A stretch of 64,000 nucleotides of DNA from Pseudomonadota bacterium (GCA_023399375.1 JAEWPX010000139.1:1-64000), one strand, 5' to 3'. Shown: positions 17,584 through 26,594, counted from the stretch's first letter. Notes: generated by a model from the sequence alone, not told the origin. Translations and numbers: made by a program.

Positions 17584-19464
17584 ATGGCGGTCAATATCCT
17601 CAATCCTGGCGAGATCCTGCAGGGATACGTCATCGAAAAGACACTCGGCGTCGGCGGCTTCGGCGTGGTCTACCTCGCGCACGAGGCGGCGGATATTTCG
17701 AGACAGGTCGCCATCAAGTTGCTGCAACCGCGCTTCGATCGGAAGGAAGAGAACATAGCAAGACAGGCCTTTCTCAATGAAATTATTAATATGGCTTCGT
17801 TGTGCCAGGAAGAGGAAGGTATTGTCCACGTCTACAACACGTTGATCCACATGACTCCGACCGGTGTGCAGCTGGGCGTGGTCATGGAATTTCTCCGGGG
17901 CGAATCTCTGTTCGACTACATCAAGAAGCAGGGAAAGATGGTGCATGAGCGGGCCATTCCACTTCTGCTGCTGATTCTCAAGACTCTGGGATTCGCGCAT
18001 AAAAAAGGCATCATCCACCGCGACATCAAACCGGAAAACATCATGGTGCTCACCGGCAGCACTTTGACGTGCGGCGCCATAGCGACCCATCCCATCAAGA
18101 TCATGGATTTCGGCCTGTCCAAGGCGTTCGAGGGCGACGTGACCACCGAGTCCACCGGGTGGGGCAGCAGCGCGTACATGCCTCCCGAGCGCATCAAAGG
18201 CGTAGGCGTTCAGATCGACGCCACTTCGGATATCTATTCAGTGGGCGTTTTGGCCTACGTCATGCTCACCGGCCAGTTCCCCTTCGACCTTGGCGGCGCG
18301 GACCAGTTCGCGGCTCTGCGGATCGTCACCACCGCGGCGGTTCCCTCTGTGCGGGAATCCTACGAATTCCACCCCGCAGAACTCGATGGCGTCATCGCCA
18401 AAGCCCTGGCGCGGGAACCCGCCGGCCGCTACCAGTCCTGCGAGGCCATGGCCGTGGACTTGGCCGCCCTGATGCCGGGGGCGCAGGGGCTGCTGCATGG
18501 CGCGTACACTGTGGCACATCCGAAAAAGCCGGTGCCGAAGCCCATTGTCGCCGTGCCGACCGAGGCGGCCGACGTCGTAAAACGACCATCCCTGCCGCCG
18601 CAGGGCAGGACGCGTTCATCCCTCCCCCTTGTGCTGCTTGGGATCCTGGTCGGCGTGTTGCTGCTGGTCGGCGGCGCGTTGTTGATTCTTCCGAGAGGTT
18701 CGCAGCGTTCCGGCGGGTCCTCTCCCAGCACGGCAACCGTTACGACTCATAGCGAGTCCTCCTTGGAGCGCCTGCGGCGTGCCGCGAAGGCGGGTGACGT
18801 GGAGTCGCAGTTCGAACTGGCCAAGCTGTACTATTACGGTACCGGCGTGGCCAAGGACGATAAAGAGGCCTTCAAGTGGTATCTCGCCGCTGCCGAAGGA
18901 GGACATAAAAAATCCCAGTTCAACGTCGGTCTTATGAACGCCAAGGGCATTGGTACGGAAAAGAGCAGCAATGATGCGGAGGCATGGTTCAAGAAGGCTG
19001 CTGGCCAGGGCGACATCGATGCGATGCTGAAGATCGGAAGTCTCTATATCGGTGAAAACAGGGTGGATGACGCGACATTCTGGCTGGAAAAAGCACAAGC
19101 GGAGGGCGAGCCGCAGGCGTGTATGCTGCTCGCGTCTATTTGCGAAAGCCGCAAGGATTATAAAAAAGCCTACGAGTTTTACAAGGATGCCTACGACAAG
19201 GGGATTGTCGAGGCTGCCGTGAACATTGGCGTCCTTTATTGGGAAAGCGCCATTGGAAACAAGCAGTATGGCGACGCGGTGAAGTGGTACGAGAAGGCCG
19301 CCGGCGCAGGAAATGCAACGGCGCTCTACAATCTCGGGATTGCTTATCGGGATGGCCGTGGCGTGCCGAAAAGTCGTGATGAAGCGCTTCGTTACTTCAA
19401 ACAGGCGGCATCCAAAGGCGCACCGGATGCCAAGAAGCAGATAGAGGCGTTGGAAAGGCCCTGA
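17584..19464 (+). CDS. membrane Ser/Thr protein kinase with Sel1 repeats
   Basis: A 626-aa Hanks-type kinase. The N-terminal kinase domain has the Gly loop GVGGFGVVY (22-30), Lys45 in VAIKLL, HRDIKPEN (145-152), DFG (175-177) and PPER (about 200). All catalytic residues are present. A transmembrane helix lies at about 343-365 (LVLLGILVGVLLLVGGALLIL). The outside part, about 390-620, is a run of Sel1/TPR-like repeats (e.g. AFKWYLAAAEGGHKKSQFNVG), which bind proteins or cell-wall parts in other systems. Its kinase domain is paralogous to the one at 21299: both share THPIK/THPVK just before DFG. It follows the PP2C gene by 65 bases. Confidence 0.9.
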   Translation: MAVNILNPGEILQGYVIEKTLGVGGFGVVYLAHEAADISRQVAIKLLQPRFDRKEENIARQAFLNEIINMASLCQEEEGIVHVYNTLIHMTPTGVQLGVVMEFLRGESLFDYIKKQGKMVHERAIPLLLLILKTLGFAHKKGIIHRDIKPENIMVLTGSTLTCGAIATHPIKIMDFGLSKAFEGDVTTESTGWGSSAYMPPERIKGVGVQIDATSDIYSVGVLAYVMLTGQFPFDLGGADQFAALRIVTTAAVPSVRESYEFHPAELDGVIAKALAREPAGRYQSCEAMAVDLAALMPGAQGLLHGAYTVAHPKKPVPKPIVAVPTEAADVVKRPSLPPQGRTRSSLPLVLLGILVGVLLLVGGALLILPRGSQRSGGSSPSTATVTTHSESSLERLRRAAKAGDVESQFELAKLYYYGTGVAKDDKEAFKWYLAAAEGGHKKSQFNVGLMNAKGIGTEKSSNDAEAWFKKAAGQGDIDAMLKIGSLYIGENRVDDATFWLEKAQAEGEPQACMLLASICESRKDYKKAYEFYKDAYDKGIVEAAVNIGVLYWESAIGNKQYGDAVKWYEKAAGAGNATALYNLGIAYRDGRGVPKSRDEALRYFKQAASKGAPDAKKQIEALERP

Positions 19465-19526
19465 TCGGAGCGGCGCCTGTCCGCAACGGCCCGCAATATC
19501 GCGGTTGATGTCAAAGGAGGACGAAC

Positions 19527-20663
19527 ATGTTCATGGCACGTTCACGGATGTATCGCCAGCTGCTCGGCAAAGGGGTGGCGCTTGCGCTGATCTTGCCGCT
19601 TCTGCTGAACGGGTGTGCGAAGTTGGCGCCCAAGACGACCCAGGTCAACTACTATCCGGCCTGCTACGCACCCATCAACAAGCTCCGTGAGGAAAACAAG
19701 AAGTTCGCATCCACGGTGGCCGCCGGCATCATCATCGGCGGTTTGATCGGAGCCGGACTGGGATTAGCGCTTGGCGGCGGTCGCGGCGTGAGCGCGGGCA
19801 TCGGAGCGTTGGCGGGCGCGGCAGGCGGCGCGGCGCTCGGCTATGCCATCGCCAAGCAGAAACAGATCAAGGACGACCAGCAACGCCGCGCTAGCATCGC
19901 CGGCGACATCGACCTGGACATCAGTTCCATGGACAGCATCGCCCTGGCTTCGATCCAGGCGCGACAGTGCTACACCAGCCAGTTCGACCTGGAACTCGCT
20001 CGATACAAGGGGGGCGAGATCGGCAAGGCGGAATTTTTGGAGCGGGCGAAAGAGATCGTCAGCGGGCTCAATGAAATAGCAGCCCTGCTTAAATCCTCGG
20101 AGAGCGGTTCCCAGGACAAGTTGCTGCAGTACAAGGCCGCCGTTGACTCCGAGTACAAGAAGGCCGGGGAGCAGGCACCCCCACTTGTCGCGGAAAAGCG
20201 AGTCGAGGCCGCGTCCACGCCTGCTCCCGCGCCGGAACCCGAGCCCGCGCACAAGCGCAAGTCCAAGACCAAGGGCAAGACCAAAAAGGCCAAGGCGGAC
20301 CAGGAGCAGACCGTCACGCCGCAGCCTGCGGCCGCGTCTTCCCCGGCGTCCCAGACGGCGGCCAAGGCCGATGCGGGCCAGAAGGCCGCCCAGTGCGCGC
20401 CGTTGTCACGCCCCGCATACCAGCCCTTGCCCGAGGGGCAATCGCTCGAAGGCGGCGCCAAGCGTTGCGACGTCATGGCCGGCCTGCGCGACGAACTCAA
20501 GACGGAAGGCGAACTGGCCACGGCCAAGGCCAGCGACTGCCAGCGCATCACCCAGGAGATCAGTCTGGAAATGAAATCAGAATGGCTTCCCGGTGGCGGC
20601 GTCCTCACGGACCTCGCGCCTCATGCCGCGGAGGGAGCGCTTTGCCAGAGACCCAGGGGATGA
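19527..20663 (+). CDS. glycine-zipper lipoprotein of unknown function
   Basis: A 378-aa envelope protein. The signal peptide ends in the lipobox LLLNGC (Cys about residue 29). Then comes a glycine-zipper stretch (AAGIIIGGLIGAGLGLALGG and GIGALAGAAGGAALGYAIA), typical of outer-membrane lipoproteins that insert in or span membranes. A helical middle part follows, then a Pro/Ala/Lys-rich linker (KRKSKTKGKTKKAKADQ) and a Cys-containing C terminus. AAAGGAGG stands upstream of the ATG. The stop overlaps the next gene's start (ATGA). Function not recognised. Confidence 0.75.
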   Translation: MFMARSRMYRQLLGKGVALALILPLLLNGCAKLAPKTTQVNYYPACYAPINKLREENKKFASTVAAGIIIGGLIGAGLGLALGGGRGVSAGIGALAGAAGGAALGYAIAKQKQIKDDQQRRASIAGDIDLDISSMDSIALASIQARQCYTSQFDLELARYKGGEIGKAEFLERAKEIVSGLNEIAALLKSSESGSQDKLLQYKAAVDSEYKKAGEQAPPLVAEKRVEAASTPAPAPEPEPAHKRKSKTKGKTKKAKADQEQTVTPQPAAASSPASQTAAKADAGQKAAQCAPLSRPAYQPLPEGQSLEGGAKRCDVMAGLRDELKTEGELATAKASDCQRITQEISLEMKSEWLPGGGVLTDLAPHAAEGALCQRPRG

Positions 20664-21289
20664 GGCGGACCATGCCCCGAATCCGGGGGCGCGGCCACGG
20701 TCGCGTCCTCGGGGTGTCCGCATGGAGGTGGCTCGTGCGATGGACGCCTTTCCTTGCGGCGTGCTGCATCGTCACGCTTGCCTTGGTTGCATGCAACGCC
20801 GGATTCTCGCCGACGCGCATACGGGTCGTGGGCGTGCGGCTTCCGGCGGGTCTTGCCCCTGGCCTCCCGGCGCAACCCGGGCTGCCGGGGCAGGATCTGT
20901 TCGGCATGGTCGCGGATTCCCTGCGGCAGGGCCGCATTCCGGAACCGTTGCTGCATCCCGAGGTCGTCGTCGTCCTGGAGGTGCAAAACAGCAATCCCGT
21001 CGGCGCGACCGTGACCGCTTTGCATGGCGTCTTCGTCTGCGACGGGCAGCCCGTGGGCACGATTCGCCTGCCACAGGGCGCGCGCGTGACCATCGCGCCT
21101 CGCGCCGCGACGCGCATGGACGGCGTCGTCGTAGTCGACGGGCCCAACGCCGTAGGCGTCATGCTGGGCCGCCTGGGCGCGGGGACCCCGGAGTGCCGGC
21201 TGCAAGGCGAGGCGACTCTGGATACGCCTTTCGGCGACAAGCGGTTTCCCCTTCCCGATACGCCGGTCAATCCGACGCGGGGGCTGTAG
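20660..21289 (+). CDS. LEA14-like (LEA_2) lipoprotein
   Basis: A 209-aa protein whose ATG at 20660 overlaps the previous stop (ATGA), giving translational coupling. The N terminus is basic, then hydrophobic, ending in a lipobox-like LVAC. The body holds a LEA_2-like beta-sandwich pattern (VVVVLEVQNSNPVGATVTAL, then VTIAPRAATRMDGVVVVDG), seen in small bacterial envelope proteins. Longer upstream extensions of the frame overlap the lipoprotein gene and were not used. Function unknown. Confidence 0.65.
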   Translation: MRRTMPRIRGRGHGRVLGVSAWRWLVRWTPFLAACCIVTLALVACNAGFSPTRIRVVGVRLPAGLAPGLPAQPGLPGQDLFGMVADSLRQGRIPEPLLHPEVVVVLEVQNSNPVGATVTALHGVFVCDGQPVGTIRLPQGARVTIAPRAATRMDGVVVVDGPNAVGVMLGRLGAGTPECRLQGEATLDTPFGDKRFPLPDTPVNPTRGL

Positions 21290-21298
21290 GGGCGCGTC

Positions 21299-22867
21299 AT
21301 GATCCAGCCGGGAACCGTCATCAAGGGATTCGTGGTCCGGGAGCATATCGGCTCCGGCGGATTCGGCGACGTGTACAGGGTCCGGGACATGAAAACCGGC
21401 CACCCCTTTGCCTTGAAACTCTCGCGTTCCTCCTTGTTGCGACATGGCAATTGGGGACAGATGCGCGAAAGTTTCGTCAATGAAATTTCGATGCTCTCCC
21501 TGCTGCACGGACATGGCGCTATTGCCAAGGTGTATCGCTCCATCCTGCATAAGGACAAAAACGGCGAATACCTCGGCATCGTCATGGAGTTCATTTCCGG
21601 AATTCCCTTGGATGTGTATATTTATAATAAGGGCAAGCTTGTCGACGAGCAGGCTGTCCCGCTGTTTCTTCAAGTCGTCGATGCGGTCGGTTATGCCCAC
21701 GGCCAGGGGGTTTTGCACCGGGACATCAAGCCGGGAAACATCATGGTGCTCCCCCGCAAGACCGTGGTCGTCGGCGGGCAACCGACGCATCCGGTGAAGA
21801 TGCTCGATTTCGGTCTGGCCAAGACGATGGACCAGACTGCCGCCGTGGAATCGCATTCAGGCGTGAGTCTGCCGTATATGGCGCCGGAACGGCTGGCCAT
21901 GGGCGCGCGCATCGATGTCCGCACCGATGTGTATTCCCTCGGGGCCACGCTGTACGAGATGCTGACCGGATGTCAGCCCTTTCGGATCACGACCTTTCCG
22001 GAAGCCCTGTCCATTATCCCCACCGTGCGTCCGCCGTCGATTCAGGCGAGCTACGCCTACCACCCGTCCTGGCTGGACGAGGTGGTGCAACGGGCCATGG
22101 CCAAGTCGCCACAGGCGCGGTATCAGGACTGCGCCTCCCTCGCCGCGGCGGTGCGGACCAGAAACCCGCAAGCGGGGCCGGCGCCCGGGCCCGGTCCCGA
22201 CCGGCGTCCTCCTTCCGTGCGGCCAGGTCCCTGGCGTCCCCCATCGCGAAGCGACGTCCCGGCATGGGACGGAGAGCTTCCCGGCGCCAGGGGGGCGCTG
22301 GAGTGGTTCCTGCGGCGCGTGCTTGGCGTGGGTGGGGTCTTTCCTCCCCCAGCCTCGGGCGTCGTTCCCGGCACGCTCGCCCGTCGCGGCCTGGCTTGCC
22401 TGATCGATCTGTTTCTGCTGCTTCTGCTTGGCGTCGTGTCCTCCCGGCTGGGGTTCGCGTTCATGGACAGTGGTGCCGTGCCGGTGGTGGTCTTTCTGGC
22501 GTGCCTGTTCTGCACGGCCGGCTGCGAGGCGTGGTGGGGCGCGAGTTTCGGGAAAAGCTGCCTGGGCCTTCGCGTCATTCCCATGCGCCATGGGGGCGGC
22601 CGGAAGGTGGGGCAACTGCAGAGCGGCGTCCGGACACTGGCAAAATACCCGGCGCTGCTCTTTTTCCCTTTGCAATACGTGCATTGGTCGAGCCTTGGCC
22701 TTTCCGGTTTTTGGCTGTTTATCCTCGGCGTCGTGCTTCAGGTGTTGGCGGGCATCGCGGATATCGTGTGCATCATGGAATCCAAAGGAGGCGTTTCCTT
22801 GCATGACGCCATTGCAAAGACGCTTGTGGTCCACCGCCTTCCCCTTGTCCGATCAGCGGGGCGTTGA
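21299..22867 (+). CDS. Ser/Thr protein kinase fused to an RDD membrane domain
   Basis: A 522-aa Hanks-type kinase. Gly loop GSGGFGDVY (18-26), Lys40 in FALKLS, HRDIKPGN (140-147), DFG (170-172), APER and a DVYSLGATLYEMLTG helix are all present, so it should be active. A proline/arginine-rich linker (about 285-345) leads to an RDD-type membrane domain from about 360 (ARRGLACLIDLFLLLLLG, then GASFGKSCLGLRVIPM) with about four helices. RDD proteins are integral membrane modules, some acting in ion exchange; kinase-RDD fusions are uncommon. It follows the LEA-like gene by nine bases. Confidence 0.87.
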   Translation: MIQPGTVIKGFVVREHIGSGGFGDVYRVRDMKTGHPFALKLSRSSLLRHGNWGQMRESFVNEISMLSLLHGHGAIAKVYRSILHKDKNGEYLGIVMEFISGIPLDVYIYNKGKLVDEQAVPLFLQVVDAVGYAHGQGVLHRDIKPGNIMVLPRKTVVVGGQPTHPVKMLDFGLAKTMDQTAAVESHSGVSLPYMAPERLAMGARIDVRTDVYSLGATLYEMLTGCQPFRITTFPEALSIIPTVRPPSIQASYAYHPSWLDEVVQRAMAKSPQARYQDCASLAAAVRTRNPQAGPAPGPGPDRRPPSVRPGPWRPPSRSDVPAWDGELPGARGALEWFLRRVLGVGGVFPPPASGVVPGTLARRGLACLIDLFLLLLLGVVSSRLGFAFMDSGAVPVVVFLACLFCTAGCEAWWGASFGKSCLGLRVIPMRHGGGRKVGQLQSGVRTLAKYPALLFFPLQYVHWSSLGLSGFWLFILGVVLQVLAGIADIVCIMESKGGVSLHDAIAKTLVVHRLPLVRSAGR

Positions 22868-22877
22868 GGAAGTGGGA

Positions 22878-24227
22878 ATGGTTTCCACCAGCGTCAGTCT
22901 CCGCAACTGGGCATTGCGCGAAGCCGTCTGGAACGGCGTGCGGGTGCGCGCCATGCTGATGTCCGTATTCCTCGCGGGACTTGCGCTGCTGGGCGCGCTT
23001 GCCGGCTGTCAGCCTGCGGAGCCGGATTTCGAGCGCGTCAAGGAGGGCGTGGTTCGCATCATCTCGGATTACGGCCCCCAGTCGGGCGGGGACGGGAACG
23101 TGGCGCGGGCCACAGGCAGCGGGTTCGTCGTCACAGAAGACGGGTTTATCGTCACGAACTACCATGTCGTGGAAAAGACCATGGACATGGCGGGCGAGGG
23201 CGGCAGAAAGGGCAGCCCCTATGTGCTGCGCGACATCAAGGTGCTGCTGTTCGAGGGCGGCAACCTGCTTAAGGCCTCTGTGGTCGCGGCCGACATGCGC
23301 CGGGATCTCGCCCTGCTCAAGGTGGACTCTCCCGTGCGCCTGGATCCCCTGGCCCTGGCCAAGCCGGGAAGCACCAAGGATGGTGCGACTGTCTGGGGGG
23401 TGGGCTTTCCTGGCGGCGCCGACCTGAGTTCCGACGCCTTCATGAAAAGCAAGCTGACACGAGGCATCATCAGCGCCTTTGTCGTCAACGACGACGGTGT
23501 CACCTTCATCCAGACCGACGCCGGCATCAACAGCGGCAACTCCGGCGGTCCCCTTATCGATCAGCAGGGTTATGTCGTCGGGGTCAACACCCTGAAATCG
23601 GGCAGGGCCGAACAAGTCGGCTGGTCCATCGCCTCGGGGGAAGTGGCGTCTTTCCTGCAACACAACGGAATCGCCTTCAAGGAGAAGGTGGGCTCTGTCT
23701 GGCGTTTGCTTGTGGCCGTCTTCATGTTGTTGTCTGGTGTGTGCGTCACCGGAGCGATCCTGTATTTCCTGTGCAGGGACAAACGCGGGGTCCTGTTCGG
23801 GGGACGGAGGTTCGGTCCCGTCGTCTGGCGCGGGTCGTACAGGGGCTCGGGCGCGAGTCTGCCGCGTCCCGATCGCACGGCCCAGATCAAGATCCGGCAA
23901 GGGGAAGGTCGGGGACGGAAAGTGCCGCTGGAACGCGGCACGCTGGTCATCGGCCGCGACCCTACGCAGGCGCAACTGGTGTTCAGGTCAAAGAAGATTT
24001 CCCGGGTGCATGCCCGCATCATTTGGGACGGCAGCGCCCACGCGACGCTCGAGGACATGTCCTCGAAAAACGGGGTGTGGTGCGAAGGCAAGCGCGTGAC
24101 GCACAGCGTCAGGTTGCTTCCGGGGATGGAGTTCGCATTGGCCCAGAATGAAGTGGTGTTGGCGTTTGACATCAACGAGGCGGCGACGCCTCTTGCAGGA
24201 AGGAGAAAAGAGCCATGGCAAGCCTGA
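22878..24227 (+). CDS. trypsin-like (HtrA-type) serine protease with membrane helix and FHA domain
   Basis: A 449-aa protein. The N terminus has a hydrophobic stretch ending in a lipobox-like LAGC (Cys44). The trypsin-like domain keeps the triad: His96 in TNYHVVE, Asp143 in RRDLALL, Ser222 in SGNSGGPL. No PDZ domain is seen. A transmembrane helix at about 275-298 leads to a cytoplasmic FHA domain (IGRDPTQAQ, SRVHARI, SSKNGVW). It could be an envelope protease whose activity or position is set by phosphorylated proteins inside. Start chosen at the ATG ten bases after the previous stop; longer frames overlap the kinase gene. Confidence 0.87.
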   Translation: MVSTSVSLRNWALREAVWNGVRVRAMLMSVFLAGLALLGALAGCQPAEPDFERVKEGVVRIISDYGPQSGGDGNVARATGSGFVVTEDGFIVTNYHVVEKTMDMAGEGGRKGSPYVLRDIKVLLFEGGNLLKASVVAADMRRDLALLKVDSPVRLDPLALAKPGSTKDGATVWGVGFPGGADLSSDAFMKSKLTRGIISAFVVNDDGVTFIQTDAGINSGNSGGPLIDQQGYVVGVNTLKSGRAEQVGWSIASGEVASFLQHNGIAFKEKVGSVWRLLVAVFMLLSGVCVTGAILYFLCRDKRGVLFGGRRFGPVVWRGSYRGSGASLPRPDRTAQIKIRQGEGRGRKVPLERGTLVIGRDPTQAQLVFRSKKISRVHARIIWDGSAHATLEDMSSKNGVWCEGKRVTHSVRLLPGMEFALAQNEVVLAFDINEAATPLAGRRKEPWQA

Positions 24228-24973
24228 CCAAGTGCCCCAACGGCCACATGTACGACGCGGAAAAAACACCCCAGTGCCCGCACTGTCGCGGGGGCGGCCG
24301 GGGTGCGGGTCCCTCCAGTACGGCTGCCGCCGACGGTTTCGGCGCGATGTCCAGTTCCTCGGGTTTTACCAATACCAACACCGCGGCGACCCGGCAGTCC
24401 GGATTCACGTCCGCCAAGACGGTCGCCTTTGATTCCCAGGATACGCAGGGCACGCCTTCCGGCATCTTCAAGCAAAAAAACGGCGGGGGCGGCAATCCTC
24501 TGCATTCCAGCCCAACCACGCCCGGCGTCTTGCTGCATTCCCAGGAAACCTCCGCCGGATTCGGCGGCGCCACGGGGCAAACTTCCGGACAGGCTGCCGG
24601 AGAGACAAAAAACACCACGCATGCCTCCGTTTTCAATCCCGCGGTGGGCTGGCTTGTGGCGCTTGCCGGATCGCAAAAAGGGCAAGACTACCGCCTAGTC
24701 GTGGGCAAGAACGCCATCGGCCGGGACGCCGAAGCCAATGTCCGCCTGGGCGAGGACGGGCAGATTTCACGCAGCCATGCGACCATTTATTATTATCCGA
24801 AGGTGAATGAATTCTATATCGAGGACCACTCTTCACACGGGACGTATCTCAATGGTCGGCCTATCGTGCAGCGTACGCTCGTGGCGAACATGGACAAGAT
24901 TGAGATCGGTGGAACGACGTTGCTGTTGCGCGCCTTGTGTGATTCCGGATTCATCTGGGACGAGTTCAAATAA
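24215..24973 (+). CDS. zinc-ribbon plus FHA domain protein
   Basis: A 252-aa soluble protein. The N terminus has a putative zinc-binding set C7-x3-H11 ... C21-P-H-C24 in CPNGHMYDAEKTPQCPHC. A low-complexity Ser/Thr/Gly linker of about 130 residues, rich in possible phosphorylation sites, follows. The C-terminal FHA domain (IGRDAEAN, SRSHATI, SSHGTYLNG) completes it. It overlaps the protease gene by 13 bases, so the two are tightly coupled. It is likely a cytoplasmic adaptor; this is inference. Confidence 0.83.
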   Translation: MASLTKCPNGHMYDAEKTPQCPHCRGGGRGAGPSSTAAADGFGAMSSSSGFTNTNTAATRQSGFTSAKTVAFDSQDTQGTPSGIFKQKNGGGGNPLHSSPTTPGVLLHSQETSAGFGGATGQTSGQAAGETKNTTHASVFNPAVGWLVALAGSQKGQDYRLVVGKNAIGRDAEANVRLGEDGQISRSHATIYYYPKVNEFYIEDHSSHGTYLNGRPIVQRTLVANMDKIEIGGTTLLLRALCDSGFIWDEFK

Positions 24974-24992
24974 GGAAGAGGGGGGCAGGACG

Positions 24993-25943
24993 ATGTCCTA
25001 CCAGCAACAATTCGGGGCGGATTATTATTGTCGCGATACTGCCGACGGCAGGTACCTGACGACAGACAACCTGATGTATTATTTGTTCAATTTCAGGGGG
25101 CGCATTTGCCGGTCGGAGTATTGGTTCGCGACGATATTCGTCTGGTTCATCTCTTTTGTTGTGTCGGTCCTCACAATCCTCATCTCGGGGTTGCTCATCG
25201 GTTCTGTTCAACGATTGCATACGGAAGCCGATATCCTCGCATTTTTTTGGCAACTTGGGGCCGGGCTAGTCTTTCTGTGCGGTTTTACGGTTGTCAGCAT
25301 CGTGGTCACGTATATGCTGGCCATCAAGCGGGCTCACGACAGGAACCGTCCTGGCTGGTTCGTGCTGTTGAGCTTTGTGCCGCTGGCCAACATCTGGATT
25401 TTCATAGAACTGTCGTTCCTGTGCGGCACAGAAGGAGACAATCCGTACGGAAATGATCCGCGCTTGCGTTTTGGCGCCCCGCTCCCGCAGCAGCCCGGGT
25501 ACGATTACACGCAGAGCCAGGCGGGCAATGTCGGACTCCAAGCGCAGCCCACCGCCGGCATGGGGCGGACCGCTCCCTCCACGGCGATGTTTCGGCAACA
25601 GACGGTTGCAAGCGACCGGGGAGCGTATGCTGGCAAGGGGCCCGTGCTGGTCGCCGTCTCCGGAGAGTATGTGGGAGCCAGGATTCCCATCGACGGCAAG
25701 GGCATTGTGATCGGGCGCGACCCGGATCAATGCAATCTGGTGATGTCCTCAAAAGATATCTCAAGGAAACATGCCAGGATATCCTGCGTCACGGCCGAGC
25801 GGAAATTCCTCGTTGAGGATCTGCAATCCCGAAACGGCGTCTACATCGGTCGTGAGCGCGTCAACGGAAAAGTGCTGATTTCTCCCGGAGAGAGCTTTAC
25901 ATTGTCCGAGGACGCCGCGACATTCATGGTGAATTTCGCCTGA
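24993..25943 (+). CDS. DUF805 membrane protein with FHA domain
   Basis: A 316-aa protein. Residues about 25-160 form a DUF805 domain: FNFRGRICRSEYWFATI, three or four helices, and the typical IKRAHDRNRPGW motif. A Gln/Pro/Ala-rich linker leads to an FHA domain in the last 85 residues (IGRDPDQCN, SRKHARI, QSRNGVYIG). The ATG at 24993 follows GGGGGCAGGA and starts 19 bases after the zinc-ribbon gene. DUF805 has no settled function. FHA on a membrane base suggests a scaffold for phosphorylated partners. Confidence 0.82.
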   Translation: MSYQQQFGADYYCRDTADGRYLTTDNLMYYLFNFRGRICRSEYWFATIFVWFISFVVSVLTILISGLLIGSVQRLHTEADILAFFWQLGAGLVFLCGFTVVSIVVTYMLAIKRAHDRNRPGWFVLLSFVPLANIWIFIELSFLCGTEGDNPYGNDPRLRFGAPLPQQPGYDYTQSQAGNVGLQAQPTAGMGRTAPSTAMFRQQTVASDRGAYAGKGPVLVAVSGEYVGARIPIDGKGIVIGRDPDQCNLVMSSKDISRKHARISCVTAERKFLVEDLQSRNGVYIGRERVNGKVLISPGESFTLSEDAATFMVNFA

Positions 25944-26015
25944 CCATGACGCAAGCAAAGCCGCGGGCGCATGCCGTTGGCGGCGACGGCGACGCGGCCC
26001 GGCCTGAGAAAGGGC

Positions 26016-26594
26016 ATGAAGAAGCAAGTCGGAAAGGCAGACAAGCCCGGGCGCGTGCGCACGGGGACCCGCGCCGTGCTCTGCATGGCGGCCATCGTCG
26101 TGGCCGGCGCGCTGTATCTGGCCACGCGCCCGGGAGGACCGTTGTCTTCCCGGATGGAATACGTGGACAGGATCAACGGTTTTTCCCTGCTCCATCCGGT
26201 GGGTTGGAAGGTGCTGCCGTCCTATGGTGACACGGATATCGTCCTGGTCCCGACCCGGGACGGGAAGGCGGCGTTTCAGGACAATGTCAACGTGCGCCAT
26301 GCCAGGACGCCGGCAGGGCAGGGCATGGTAGCCGATCAGGTGCTTGGCGAATTGAAGGAAGCGGGAGCGGATGTATCGTTGCTGGAGCAACGCAACGAGG
26401 AGATTGACGGCAACCGCGCCGTGAAGCTCGTGTACCACACCACGGTCAACGGCTCCCACTTCGCCATGATCAGCTATGTGATTCCCCTGGAGAGCACTTG
26501 GTTTATCACCTGTACGACGCTTCCGGAAGGGTTGGCGGCGTTTCAGGGCGACTGCGAGGCGCTCGCCAAAAGCTTCAGGCGTATTGCGCCCTGA
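26016..26594 (+). CDS. PsbP/DcrB-like membrane-anchored protein
   Basis: A 192-aa protein with a basic N terminus and one transmembrane helix (AVLCMAAIVVAGALYLA), then an outside domain resembling the PsbP/DcrB (DUF1795-like) fold: INGFSLLHPVGWKVLPSYGD, DNVNVRHART, ISYVIPLESTWFITCTT, then FRRIAP at the end. The ATG at 26016 has GAGAAAGGG just before it; an in-frame ATG at 25971 is possible. It is the last gene of the cluster and has no FHA domain. Function unknown. Confidence 0.65.
   Translation: MKKQVGKADKPGRVRTGTRAVLCMAAIVVAGALYLATRPGGPLSSRMEYVDRINGFSLLHPVGWKVLPSYGDTDIVLVPTRDGKAAFQDNVNVRHARTPAGQGMVADQVLGELKEAGADVSLLEQRNEEIDGNRAVKLVYHTTVNGSHFAMISYVIPLESTWFITCTTLPEGLAAFQGDCEALAKSFRRIAP

Noticed and set aside
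20393..21289. A 298-aa gene starting at 20393
   Set aside because: The first 89 codons overlap the lipoprotein gene in another frame; the ATGA overlap at 20660 and the signal peptide right after it fix the start.
22428..24227. A 599-aa start for the protease-FHA gene
   Set aside because: The extra 150 codons are a shadow of the RDD domain of the kinase gene; ATG at 22878 follows the kinase stop by ten bases.
12203..26594. Type VI secretion system control region
   Set aside because: Kinase, PP2C and FHA recall the PpkA/PppA/Fha set, but no TssB/C, Hcp, VgrG, ClpV or TssJKLM proteins are in the window.
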